Of a stretch of 7,822 bases of DNA, positions 1 to 6,352 are shown piece by piece. The notes beneath the pieces were generated by a model, which saw nothing but the letters and a program-made list of their open reading frames with translations, was not told the origin of the DNA and did not search any database. Numbering within the stretch: position 1 is the stretch's first letter; each line of letters opens with the position of its first letter. The stretch comes from Clostridia bacterium. Lineage in GTDB: Bacteria; UBA6262; WVXT01; JAUXBS01. The stretch covers positions 1-7,822 of the forward strand of contig JAUXBS010000044.1 in the NCBI GenBank assembly GCA_030619245.1. The letters are read 5' to 3'. The position numbers and the translations under genes were made by a program.

Positions 1-1723
1 CCCCTTCTAACTTCTTTACGTAGCTGTTAAATTCTCCCCCGGTGAAGGACACGCTGTAGTCACCAAGCGTTAATTTTGATTCCTTCGCCATTATTTCAAC
101 GTATATCTTATCCAGTTCTTCTATAACTTTCGTGTTACCTTCCGCCTGCAATGGCATGCTCTGGTCTGAAAACAATAACTTTACTTTAACATCCTCTGTT
201 ATATTCCCTTCCGCGTCAAGCCGTAGTGACTGGTTCACCGCTGGGCTGGCACCCCCCTGGAAATTAACTGAAATTGTCTGCGAACCGCCTATCGTCAGCG
301 GGGGAACAACCTCCCTTGTCCTGGACCTGAACGGGTCTTCCACCTTAATTGCTTTCCCGCCTTCCTGAAGTTTCCTTTCCCTGCCGTAAACAGCCTTTAT
401 ATCATAAGGCAAATAGCTGTATGTTATCCTGAAAGTGCTTGAAACCGGTACGGGCTCCTTAAAAATTAGTTTTCCGCTGCGGTATTCTATTGTATAATCC
501 TTATCCCTTACCAGCGCCTTTCCGTCCAGGGTGATAACCTCGGATTCCCTGAATATATGTTTTGAAGCAGTTAGATAAGGCCCTATACTGTCCATTCCCT
601 TAAACTCTTCTTCCTTTTCGTAAAGGTTATATGATTTTTCTCCTTCCGGCACCGCTCCTTCTATAAGGTCGTCAATGGAAATATCTATAAAGAACCTGTA
701 AGTACCCTTTACCATAATCTTAAAAGGCAGGTGTTTATACTTTATCTTAAACGTGGCAGTGCTAAAAACCGGTTCTTCAAAATAAACCTCGCCACCGTAG
801 TAATCCAGGTAATAATCCCTGTCACGCTCCTTGAGCCTCTTCCTGAGCCATACAACATCTGTCCCGGGCACCAGTATTTTATCCTCAAGAAGGTAAGGGC
901 CTTTACTCCCGTCTCCCTTGACTTCATATTTTTTATTAAGAAGCCTGAATGACAGGTCCTGCTCCAACCCTGAAAACAACTCCAGCGTATCACCAGTCAG
1001 ATACTTGTAATCCACGGCTATAAACTCGGAATATATTTTAAATGGGAAGCATGTATAACTCACGTTGAAAGAGGATGTTTCCGGCAGGAGTTCCTTTAAA
1101 TACAGGCCGCCTGTTGAATAATCAATAGCACAGTCCAGGTCAACCGCTTCACCCGTCTCCGGGTCCCTGAAAACAACCGTTTCGGGTATAATATATTTAT
1201 CAGGCAGGCTGTATTTCCCGTCTTCTACTCCACCGTCTATTTTAATTTCATTTTCCTTGAAATCAAAAGAGAAGAACTCCTCCGGTATTGAAGTCATGGT
1301 TACTGTGGTACCCAGGACCCTGCAGGGGATAGCTTCTATCTCGGCAGAGGAAAGCGCAACATCATACTGGACGGTTGTGTCAGGCGCCAGGCCCCGCGCA
1401 GTAGTTGAAAAGGTTATAGCATACTGGCCGGTTGCTCCGGTAATCAATTTACCGTTAAATGTTGATATTGAAACCCCGTACTGTCCTGTTGTACCCGGGG
1501 CAAGTTTACCGGTAATGCTCTCTTCCCTGTCAACGGGCAGCGCGTTTCCCGTTGAATTTTCAATTTTATACTGGACAGTGGTTCCTGTAGAAATTACAAC
1601 TCCGGTTCCCGGCTCACCGGCCTTTTCTTCCGGATGTACGGCCCCCCCTGCCAGCAGTAATACCGGTATCACTGAAATGCATATTGCGTATTTTGCGGTT
1701 TTCTGTGAATGTATTCTTATTAT
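1..1723 (-). CDS. Large exported beta-strand-rich repeat protein, probable ATA start, C-terminus beyond window
   Basis: One minus-strand frame stays open from a TGA at 1729-1727 to the left edge (about 574 codons) and is clearly coding. Numbering from the ATA at 1723, a signal peptide is seen (basic start, hydrophobic YAICISVIPVLLLAGG at about 13-28). Four QY-centred short repeats follow (Gln-Tyr at 51, 81, 100 and 119). Three units of about 60 residues then come at about 173-230, 276-336 and 382-442. These share an opening with two Ile/Val-rich strands, a DYY/DYT...DYYGG/EYRSG turn, FEEPV or FKEPV, and an ending in Y..LP[FY].I. The visible C-terminal part (about 475-574) has DQSLRL-like and LTLGDYSVSFTGG strands that resemble large outer-membrane or cell-surface proteins, possibly of the SprA type. 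I do not recognise the family firmly. No ATG, GTG or TTG occurs before the signal peptide. The gene is probably co-transcribed with the NHL protein 46 nt upstream. Confidence 0.85.
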   Translation of the reverse strand, partial: MIRIHSQKTAKYAICISVIPVLLLAGGAVHPEEKAGEPGTGVVISTGTTVQYKIENSTGNALPVDREESITGKLAPGTTGQYGVSISTFNGKLITGATGQYAITFSTTARGLAPDTTVQYDVALSSAEIEAIPCRVLGTTVTMTSIPEEFFSFDFKENEIKIDGGVEDGKYSLPDKYIIPETVVFRDPETGEAVDLDCAIDYSTGGLYLKELLPETSSFNVSYTCFPFKIYSEFIAVDYKYLTGDTLELFSGLEQDLSFRLLNKKYEVKGDGSKGPYLLEDKILVPGTDVVWLRKRLKERDRDYYLDYYGGEVYFEEPVFSTATFKIKYKHLPFKIMVKGTYRFFIDISIDDLIEGAVPEGEKSYNLYEKEEEFKGMDSIGPYLTASKHIFRESEVITLDGKALVRDKDYTIEYRSGKLIFKEPVPVSSTFRITYSYLPYDIKAVYGRERKLQEGGKAIKVEDPFRSRTREVVPPLTIGGSQTISVNFQGGASPAVNQSLRLDAEGNITEDVKVKLLFSDQSMPLQAEGNTKVIEELDKIYVEIMAKESKLTLGDYSVSFTGGEFNSYVKKLEG

Positions 1724-1730
1724 ACCTCAA

Positions 1731-1737
1731 CCTCTTT
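1731..1737 (-). promoter_or_regulatory. Ribosome-binding site supporting an ATA start
   Basis: AAAGAGG on the minus strand is 7 nt from the ATA at 1723. A second GAGG (1728-1725) is 4 nt from the next ATA at 1720. No standard start codon is in frame between the TGA at 1729 and a GTG in the middle of the signal-peptide core. Confidence 0.4.
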
Positions 1738-1769
1738 CTCTTTTCCCTGGAGCAAACACATTAAAATCC

Positions 1770-2990
1770 TTATTCTTCCCGGTAAACTATCTCAAACTGT
1801 GACAGGATATTATTGCGGGAATCAAGCACGTAAAGAAAACCTTCACCGCTTACAACCATTGATAACGGCTGGAACCCTTCCTCCGCTTCTGTATACTTGC
1901 CGCTGAATTTAAACAGGAATTGCCCGTTGGCATCAAAGACCTGTATGCGGTTGTTCCCCTTATCCGCCACGTAAACATTGCTAAACTTATCAAGCCGAAC
2001 CGGTGCCGGCTTATTAAATTCACCGTCTCCGGCGCCCTTCCCGCCCCATTCCATCAGGTAATTGCAATTAAGGTCAAACACCTGTACCCTGTTGTTTCCC
2101 GTGTCAGCCACGTATATATTCTGGTAATAATCCACGTCTATGCTCTGCGGGTTACGAAAATTGTTTATACCTCTCCCGAATGTCCCGAAGGACATCTTAT
2201 AATCATTGTAGTGGTCAAATACAATCACGGAATCACTATAACTGTCCGCAACAAACATATTCCCTATTTTGTCCGTTGCAAGCCCCGCTGGATGATCAAA
2301 CTTCACCTTTATATAAACCTGCCTGGTACCGTCAGTCGCAAGCTGGTATTCCATTGATTCCAGGGTGTCTACTTCTTCTACTTCTATGGAATCAGGCTCT
2401 TTATTCTTTACCTCAAAGAAACCGCTCGGGCTGCCCCCGGCAAAAGTAAATTGAGCGCCCACCTCCAGCTCGACAAGAGTCTTATTACCCCCCTTGCTTT
2501 CAAGCGCTCCCGAGTAATTTACCGCCCTTATTGCAGACTCATCGCTTAACTTTCCGACAATTTCATATACCGATACCGTATTGTTCTGCTTATCCGACAC
2601 ATAAACCCTGTAACTGCTGTCAACAACTATATCCACCAGTTCCGGCTTCTGCTGCCGGCTTTGTTCAGAAATATCAAATTCGTAAATATACTTCCCTTCA
2701 TTGTTGAATACCTGAACCCTCTCGGTCCCGCTGTCAAGCACGTACAGGTTATTGTCAGAATCAACGCCCACCGCCATTGGCTGGAAAAATTCTCCCACCC
2801 CTGTCCCAACACCGCCTATCGTCCTTACAAAATTCACCTTGTAAGGCAACTCCCCCGGCAGCTGCGCCCTGGTCTTTACCTTCTGCCCCAACAATGATGT
2901 TTTCTTAACCCCGGCTTCAGGCACGCATGAAATGGAAACAATACTCAACAACAGGGCCAGTTGAATTACAATCATACTTTTTCTTATCAT
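1770..2990 (-). CDS. Secreted NHL-repeat beta-propeller protein, probable lipoprotein
   Basis: This 406-residue protein has an N-terminal signal (MIRKSMIVIQLALLLSIVSISC). Cys22 could be the lipidated residue, although the position three before it is Ser rather than the usual Leu or Val, so the lipobox is weak. The mature part is an NHL-type propeller with repeating NxYVxDxxNNRVQVFD blades at about 70-105, 118-143, 235-260, 279-306, 329-353 and 375-401, which suggests six blades. A non-repeat insert of about 80 residues (148-228, rich in Gly, Glu and Ser) separates blades 2 and 3. Such propellers usually mediate binding at the cell surface or in the periplasm, and no catalytic motif is visible. 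A strong AAGGAGA lies 7 nt before the ATG. The gene begins 24 nt after the transketolase and is followed by another exported protein in the same direction. The partner and ligand are unknown. Confidence 0.85.
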   Translation of the reverse strand: MIRKSMIVIQLALLLSIVSISCVPEAGVKKTSLLGQKVKTRAQLPGELPYKVNFVRTIGGVGTGVGEFFQPMAVGVDSDNNLYVLDSGTERVQVFNNEGKYIYEFDISEQSRQQKPELVDIVVDSSYRVYVSDKQNNTVSVYEIVGKLSDESAIRAVNYSGALESKGGNKTLVELEVGAQFTFAGGSPSGFFEVKNKEPDSIEVEEVDTLESMEYQLATDGTRQVYIKVKFDHPAGLATDKIGNMFVADSYSDSVIVFDHYNDYKMSFGTFGRGINNFRNPQSIDVDYYQNIYVADTGNNRVQVFDLNCNYLMEWGGKGAGDGEFNKPAPVRLDKFSNVYVADKGNNRIQVFDANGQFLFKFSGKYTEAEEGFQPLSMVVSGEGFLYVLDSRNNILSQFEIVYREE

Positions 2991-2997
2991 TCCGGGT

Positions 2998-3004
2998 TCT
3001 CCTT
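2998..3004 (-). promoter_or_regulatory. Ribosome-binding site of the NHL-repeat gene
   Basis: AAGGAGA on the minus strand, 7 nt before the ATG at 2990, is the strongest Shine-Dalgarno sequence of the left gene group. It fixes the start so that the signal peptide is included. Confidence 0.7.
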
Positions 3005-3014
3005 TTTCTGTTTT

Positions 3015-3953
3015 CTACTTCTTTCTTTTCAGAACCTTCCTGGCTGCTTCAACAATATCCCTGTCCTTAAGGTGGTATTTTTCCAGCAGCTCTTCAGCCT
3101 CTCCCGACTCTCCAAAACAATCCTTCATTCCAACCATCTCAACAGGCACGGGGCAGTTCTGCACAATCACTTCGCTCACAGCGCTCCCCAGCCCGCCAAA
3201 AAGCTGGTGCTCTTCAACAGTCACTATTGCCCCTGTTTCCTCTGCGGCATTCACTACAGCAGCTATATCCAGGGGTTTTATCGTATGCATATTTATAACC
3301 CTTGCGCTTATACCCTTTTTCTTAAGAATATCGCATGCCGTTAATGCTTCATAGACCATCAGGCCGCAGGCAATAATGGTTAAGTCACTGCCTTCACGGA
3401 GCAGGTTTGCCTTCCCGACAGTAAAAGGCGTATCGTCTTCTGTTATCACAGGAACAGCCGCTCTTCCAAAACGCGTGTATACAGGCCCCTGAATCCCCGC
3501 GGATGCTATCGTTGCCTTTCTTGTCTCAATGGCGTCACAGGGGACAATAACCTTCATATTGGGGAGGACCCTTGAAATCGCAATATCCTCCAATGCCTGG
3601 TGGGTAGGGCCGTCAGGCCCTACTGATATACCGCTGTGAGAACCCCCTATTTTAATGTCAAGCCCGCTGTAACTTGCATTGACCCGTACCTGGTCCCACG
3701 TCCTGCCCATGACAAACACACTGAAGGAGGACACGAAAGGTATCTTCCCTGCCAGGGCAAACCCCGCGGCAGTGCTTATCATATCAGCCTCGGCAACCCC
3801 CATACTGAAATACCTGTCCGGGAACTTTTTCATGAACATCGATGCCTTGGTGGAACCTGAGAGGTCAGCGCAGAGCACAACCACTTCAGGGTTATTCTCC
3901 CCTAACTCAACCAGCCCCTCTCCATAACCGTCTCTCGTTGCTTTCTTTTCCAT
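3015..3953 (-). CDS. Transketolase, C-terminal (pyrimidine-binding) subunit
   Basis: This 312-residue partner completes the split transketolase. It carries the pyrimidine domain with the catalytic glutamate in MGVAEADM (Glu55), which activates the thiamine ring, the segment FVMGRTWDQVR (80-90), GGSHSGISVGPDGPTHQ (103-119, with His106 and His118), and a C-terminal transketolase domain with VTVEEHQLFGGLGSAV. Its ATG shares one base with the stop of the N-terminal subunit (TAATG), and GGAG lies 5 nt upstream, which points to translational coupling and equal subunit output. The assembled enzyme should be an N2C2 heterotetramer, as inferred for other split transketolases. The gene is intact and ends in TAG. 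Confidence 0.95.
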   Translation of the reverse strand: MEKKATRDGYGEGLVELGENNPEVVVLCADLSGSTKASMFMKKFPDRYFSMGVAEADMISTAAGFALAGKIPFVSSFSVFVMGRTWDQVRVNASYSGLDIKIGGSHSGISVGPDGPTHQALEDIAISRVLPNMKVIVPCDAIETRKATIASAGIQGPVYTRFGRAAVPVITEDDTPFTVGKANLLREGSDLTIIACGLMVYEALTACDILKKKGISARVINMHTIKPLDIAAVVNAAEETGAIVTVEEHQLFGGLGSAVSEVIVQNCPVPVEMVGMKDCFGESGEAEELLEKYHLKDRDIVEAARKVLKRKK

Positions 3954-4777
3954 TAATTCTCCAGTTCCTTTAACGCCTGTTCGGTTTGTTCCTTATCCGG
4001 CGCCTTACCATGCCAGCCGGCCTGATCCTCCATGAAGGATACTCCCTTGCCCTTTATGGTGCGCGCAATAATCACACTCGGTTTACCCTTTGATTCCTTT
4101 GCCTTATTAAACGCCTCCAGTATCTCTTCCAGTTTATGCCCGTCAATATCAATAACATTCCAGCCAAATGCCTTCCACTTCTCCGCCAGGGGTTTAACAT
4201 TCATGACTTTCTCGCATTCACCGTCAATCTGAAGGTTGTTATTATCCACTATCCCGCATACATTATCCAGTTTATAGTGCGCCGCGGTCATTGCCGCCTC
4301 CCATATCTGGCCCTCCTGCAGTTCCCCGTCACCCATCAGGCAGTACGCCCTCCGTCCGGCCTTGTTCAACTTGAACGCCAGGGCCGCGCCGTTGGCAACG
4401 GACAAGCCCATCCCCAGCGACCCGCTTGAAACCTCTATACCCGGCAATCCCTTCAGTTTTGAAGGATGGCCGTCAAGCCTGCTTCCAAGCTTCCTGAGCG
4501 TCATCAATTCATCCTTCGGGAAATACCCCGATTCTGCCAGGACAGCATAAAGCCCCGGGCACACGTGACCTTTTGAGAGGATGAATACATCCCTTTCCTC
4601 CCACCCGGGATTCTTCGGGTCATGTTTCAGAACCGAAAAGTACAATGCCGCAAAAATATCCGCCGATGAAAGCGAGCCTCCCGGGTGCCCTGAACCTGCC
4701 TCCCCGAGCATTTCGATAATATCAAACCTTAGCTGTTTTGCCTTTACTTCCAGTTGTTCTATTAATTTCCTGTCCAT
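3953..4777 (-). CDS. Transketolase, N-terminal (thiamine diphosphate-binding) subunit
   Basis: This 274-residue protein is the pyrophosphate-binding half of a split transketolase, which moves two-carbon units between sugar phosphates in the non-oxidative pentose phosphate pathway. Seen are GSGHPGGSLS (28-37), SKGH with His71, DGHPSKL (His104), SSGSLGMGLS (117-126) and the thiamine-diphosphate motif GDGELQEGQ (149-157) closing with DNNN (178-181). A HGKAP segment lies near the C-terminus. The length is normal for split subunits. The ATG is 1 nt after the TAA of the HPS-RraA gene, with AAAGGA 4 nt upstream inside that gene's 3' end. Its own stop overlaps the next start as TAATG. A 1-deoxyxylulose-5-phosphate synthase is ruled out by the split architecture and by the motif set, which is that of transketolase. 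Confidence 0.95.
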   Translation of the reverse strand: MDRKLIEQLEVKAKQLRFDIIEMLGEAGSGHPGGSLSSADIFAALYFSVLKHDPKNPGWEERDVFILSKGHVCPGLYAVLAESGYFPKDELMTLRKLGSRLDGHPSKLKGLPGIEVSSGSLGMGLSVANGAALAFKLNKAGRRAYCLMGDGELQEGQIWEAAMTAAHYKLDNVCGIVDNNNLQIDGECEKVMNVKPLAEKWKAFGWNVIDIDGHKLEEILEAFNKAKESKGKPSVIIARTIKGKGVSFMEDQAGWHGKAPDKEQTEQALKELEN

Positions 4778-4778
4778 T

Positions 4779-6071
4779 TTATCCTTTCTTTTCCCATCTC
4801 AGAAGTTCCGTAATTTTCCCCAGGCTGCTGCCTTCATTTATTTCTTTCCTTATCCTGTTCTCCTTCTCAAGAACGTCCATTGCCCTGTTTGTTATTTCCG
4901 CAATTCTACTCCCGGGTATAACCAGCACTCCGTCACTGTCACCCACCAGCCAGTCACCGGGATACACCCTGCTGCCGCATATATTTACCGGCACTCCTGT
5001 TTCTCCAAACCCCTTTGGTTCCCCTGCCGCAGGAGTAATTATCTTTGCGTAAGCGGGAAACTTCATACCGGCGATTTCCTCCGTATCCCTTATGGCGCCG
5101 TCAATCACAACTCCCGCTATACCCTTCTTTAACGCGCTGCACGTAGCAAGTTCCCCCCATACTGCGGGGCCAACCCCGCCCGCGTCAATAACAATGATGG
5201 AACCTGCCTCAGCCAGGTCAATTGCCTCAACGGGCTTCGCCCAGTCCCCCGGGAAAGTCCTTACGGTAAAAGCAGGGCCGATTAACTTAAATCCTTTTGT
5301 AACCGGGGAAAGCCCCTCAAGCGCCCCCTGCCTGTGAAGGGCATCGGACACATTTGCGGCTGAAACTTTTAACAGTATTTTTATTATGTCCGGTTTATCA
5401 ATTACCCTTCTGTACAGTTCTGTCTTTATCTTAATTTTTCTGGCGAGAGCTGTTTTTATTTCCCTCACTGCCTTCTCCGCATTTGAAGATTTGTTAATGG
5501 CTCCACCGATAATAACAATATTTGCCCCTGCCTTTACAGCATCAACCGCGCTTTCGGAGTTTATCCCTCCTGCCACCGCAACCGGCAGTTTTGTTATCGC
5601 TGACAGTTCCCTGAGGTTTTTAAATGATACCCTGCCTTTCATCTGCTCATCAATCGCGGTATGGACACACAGGTAGTCAACGCCTAATTTTTCAACTTCC
5701 CTTATCCTTTTCTTCAACGACTTGAGCTCCATGAAATCAACCATAATCTTCGCGCCGTAATTGCCTGCCGCCTCCACGCATTCCTTAATGGTAGAATCCG
5801 ACGCAGCGCCAAGCACCACCACTATATCAGCGCCCGACTTGGCCGCAATTTCAACTTCAGCCCTGCCGGCATCAATAGTCTTCATGTCAGCAACAATTTT
5901 ATTTGCAGGGAACTGCTTCCTTAGTTCCCTGATTGAATCCATCCCCGCGCTCTTGATTAAAGGCGTACCTGCCTCAAGCCAGTCCGCGCCTCCGGCTACC
6001 GCTTCTTTTGCAAGTTTCAAAGCGCGTTTTAAATCTACAAAATCCAGAGCTATTTGTATTATAGTTTTCAT
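4779..6071 (-). CDS. Fused 3-hexulose-6-phosphate synthase / RraA-like (class II aldolase-type) protein
   Basis: This is a 430-residue two-domain cytosolic protein. Residues 1 to about 212 form an OMP-decarboxylase-superfamily barrel of the 3-hexulose-6-phosphate synthase (HPS) type, which condenses formaldehyde with ribulose 5-phosphate, or the reverse. It shows ADMKTIDAG (Asp62, Lys64, Asp67), VHTAIDEQ (136-143) and the phosphate-binding VAGGIN and IIGGAI loops. The KT in the metal-site motif fits HPS better than keto-gulonate-phosphate decarboxylase. Residues from about 222 form an RraA/HMG-aldolase-like domain with GPAFTVRT, GGVGPAVWGE, VVIDGAIRD (Arg328, Asp329, then Glu332) and PGDWLVGDSDGVLVIP. 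The retained Arg-Asp...Glu motif allows an aldolase or decarboxylase role rather than RNase E inhibition. Similar fusions are known, mostly from archaea, and are annotated as bifunctional HPS/ribonuclease regulator. The ATG at 6071 begins the first barrel strand, so the start is sound although no ribosome-binding site is visible. The transketolase N-half starts 1 nt after its stop. Confidence 0.88.
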   Translation of the reverse strand: MKTIIQIALDFVDLKRALKLAKEAVAGGADWLEAGTPLIKSAGMDSIRELRKQFPANKIVADMKTIDAGRAEVEIAAKSGADIVVVLGAASDSTIKECVEAAGNYGAKIMVDFMELKSLKKRIREVEKLGVDYLCVHTAIDEQMKGRVSFKNLRELSAITKLPVAVAGGINSESAVDAVKAGANIVIIGGAINKSSNAEKAVREIKTALARKIKIKTELYRRVIDKPDIIKILLKVSAANVSDALHRQGALEGLSPVTKGFKLIGPAFTVRTFPGDWAKPVEAIDLAEAGSIIVIDAGGVGPAVWGELATCSALKKGIAGVVIDGAIRDTEEIAGMKFPAYAKIITPAAGEPKGFGETGVPVNICGSRVYPGDWLVGDSDGVLVIPGSRIAEITNRAMDVLEKENRIRKEINEGSSLGKITELLRWEKKG

Positions 6072-6079
6072 ATTTATAA

Positions 6080-6108
6080 ATAATAATAAATTTATTTAAT
6101 TAAATCAA
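6080..6108 (-). promoter_or_regulatory. Candidate promoter for the HPS-RraA/transketolase operon
   Basis: On the minus strand TTGATT (6108-6103) is followed after exactly 17 nt by TATTAT (6085-6080), giving 4/6 and 5/6 matches to the sigma-70-type -35 and -10 boxes. Initiation about 7 nt after the -10 would fall at roughly 6073, almost on the ATG at 6071, so the message would be nearly leaderless. This agrees with the lack of any Shine-Dalgarno sequence before that ATG. The strip is so AT-rich that a match can arise by chance. Confidence 0.3.
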
Positions 6109-6176
6109 GAAAAAACAAGGGGTCAGCTCTCTAATCTAAAGAAACTTGGATTAATTTCTATTTCTTTGGTAATTAG

Positions 6177-6300
6177 GGGGTCAGGTCTTTACATTTTACA
6201 AAATGTAGCAACAAGCATTTTTATATGTTAAACTCAATTATTGGCAATTAATCGATAAATAGAGATATACAGATTTTGTAAAATGTCAAGACCTGACCCC
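6177..6300. repeat. Inner inverted repeat of the nested element
   Basis: The arms 6177-6204 and 6273-6300 are separated by a 68-nt AT-rich loop. Each arm also contains a near-perfect small palindrome, ACATTTTACAAAATGT at 6191-6206 in the left arm, so each can form its own hairpin as well as pairing with the other. The single mismatch makes the right arm read CTTGACA on the minus strand while the left arm reads CTTTACA on the plus strand. Confidence 0.8.
6262..6289 (-). promoter_or_regulatory. Alternative weak promoter candidate inside the repeat element
   Basis: The right inner arm carries a consensus -35 hexamer TTGACA (6289-6284) facing the HPS gene. The best -10 at a normal spacing is only TATCTC (6267-6262, 16-nt spacer). 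The -35 lies in a repeat arm, so it may reflect the repeat sequence rather than promoter function. Confidence 0.15.
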
Positions 6301-6352
6301 ACAGAGTTAGCTTTTATTTCTTTAGATTAGAGACCTGACCCCTTGTTTTTAA

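Larger units (their letters stand above)
6111..6350. repeat. 240-bp nested inverted-repeat element (REP/BIME- or MITE-like)
   Basis: The outer arms 6111-6144 and 6317-6350 are 34 nt each and match as inverted repeats with one mismatch (C at 6127). Inside them a second pair, 6177-6204 and 6273-6300, is 28 nt each with one mismatch at 6190. Every arm carries a GGGGTCAGGTCT-type box: 6119-6130 (with C for G) and 6177-6188 point right, 6289-6300 and 6331-6342 point left. In the left half, 6131-6144 can also pair with 6161-6176 to form a local hairpin between the two boxes. The element begins 2 nt after the folD stop and ends 39 nt before the next start. It holds no gene. Boxes of this kind are, from memory, found in many genomes near REP-associated (Y1) transposases, but no transposase is present here. 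On either strand the outer arm ends in a run of T (six on the minus strand), so the transcript could fold into a terminator-like structure. Confidence 0.85.

Noticed and set aside
742..993. A minus-strand open frame of 83 codons.
   Set aside because: It is in a different frame from the continuous coding frame that spans 1-1723 and shows no motif.
1257..1802. A plus-strand open frame of 181 codons.
   Set aside because: It lies opposite the well-supported minus-strand exported-protein gene and the end of the NHL gene, has no recognisable domain, and is low-complexity in the way of antisense shadow frames.
3953..4777. A broken full-length transketolase instead of split subunits.
   Set aside because: Both halves have complete domain sets, ribosome-binding sites and a TAATG junction typical of genuinely split transketolase genes.
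4779..6071. Two separate genes joined by an assembly error in place of the HPS-RraA fusion.
   Set aside because: The frame is continuous through a natural linker at about residues 210-225, and fusions of this type are known.
6111..6350. A CRISPR array or riboswitch in the intergenic repeats.
   Set aside because: The repeats are inverted pairs with unequal spacing rather than direct repeats with uniform spacers, and no known riboswitch core was recognised.
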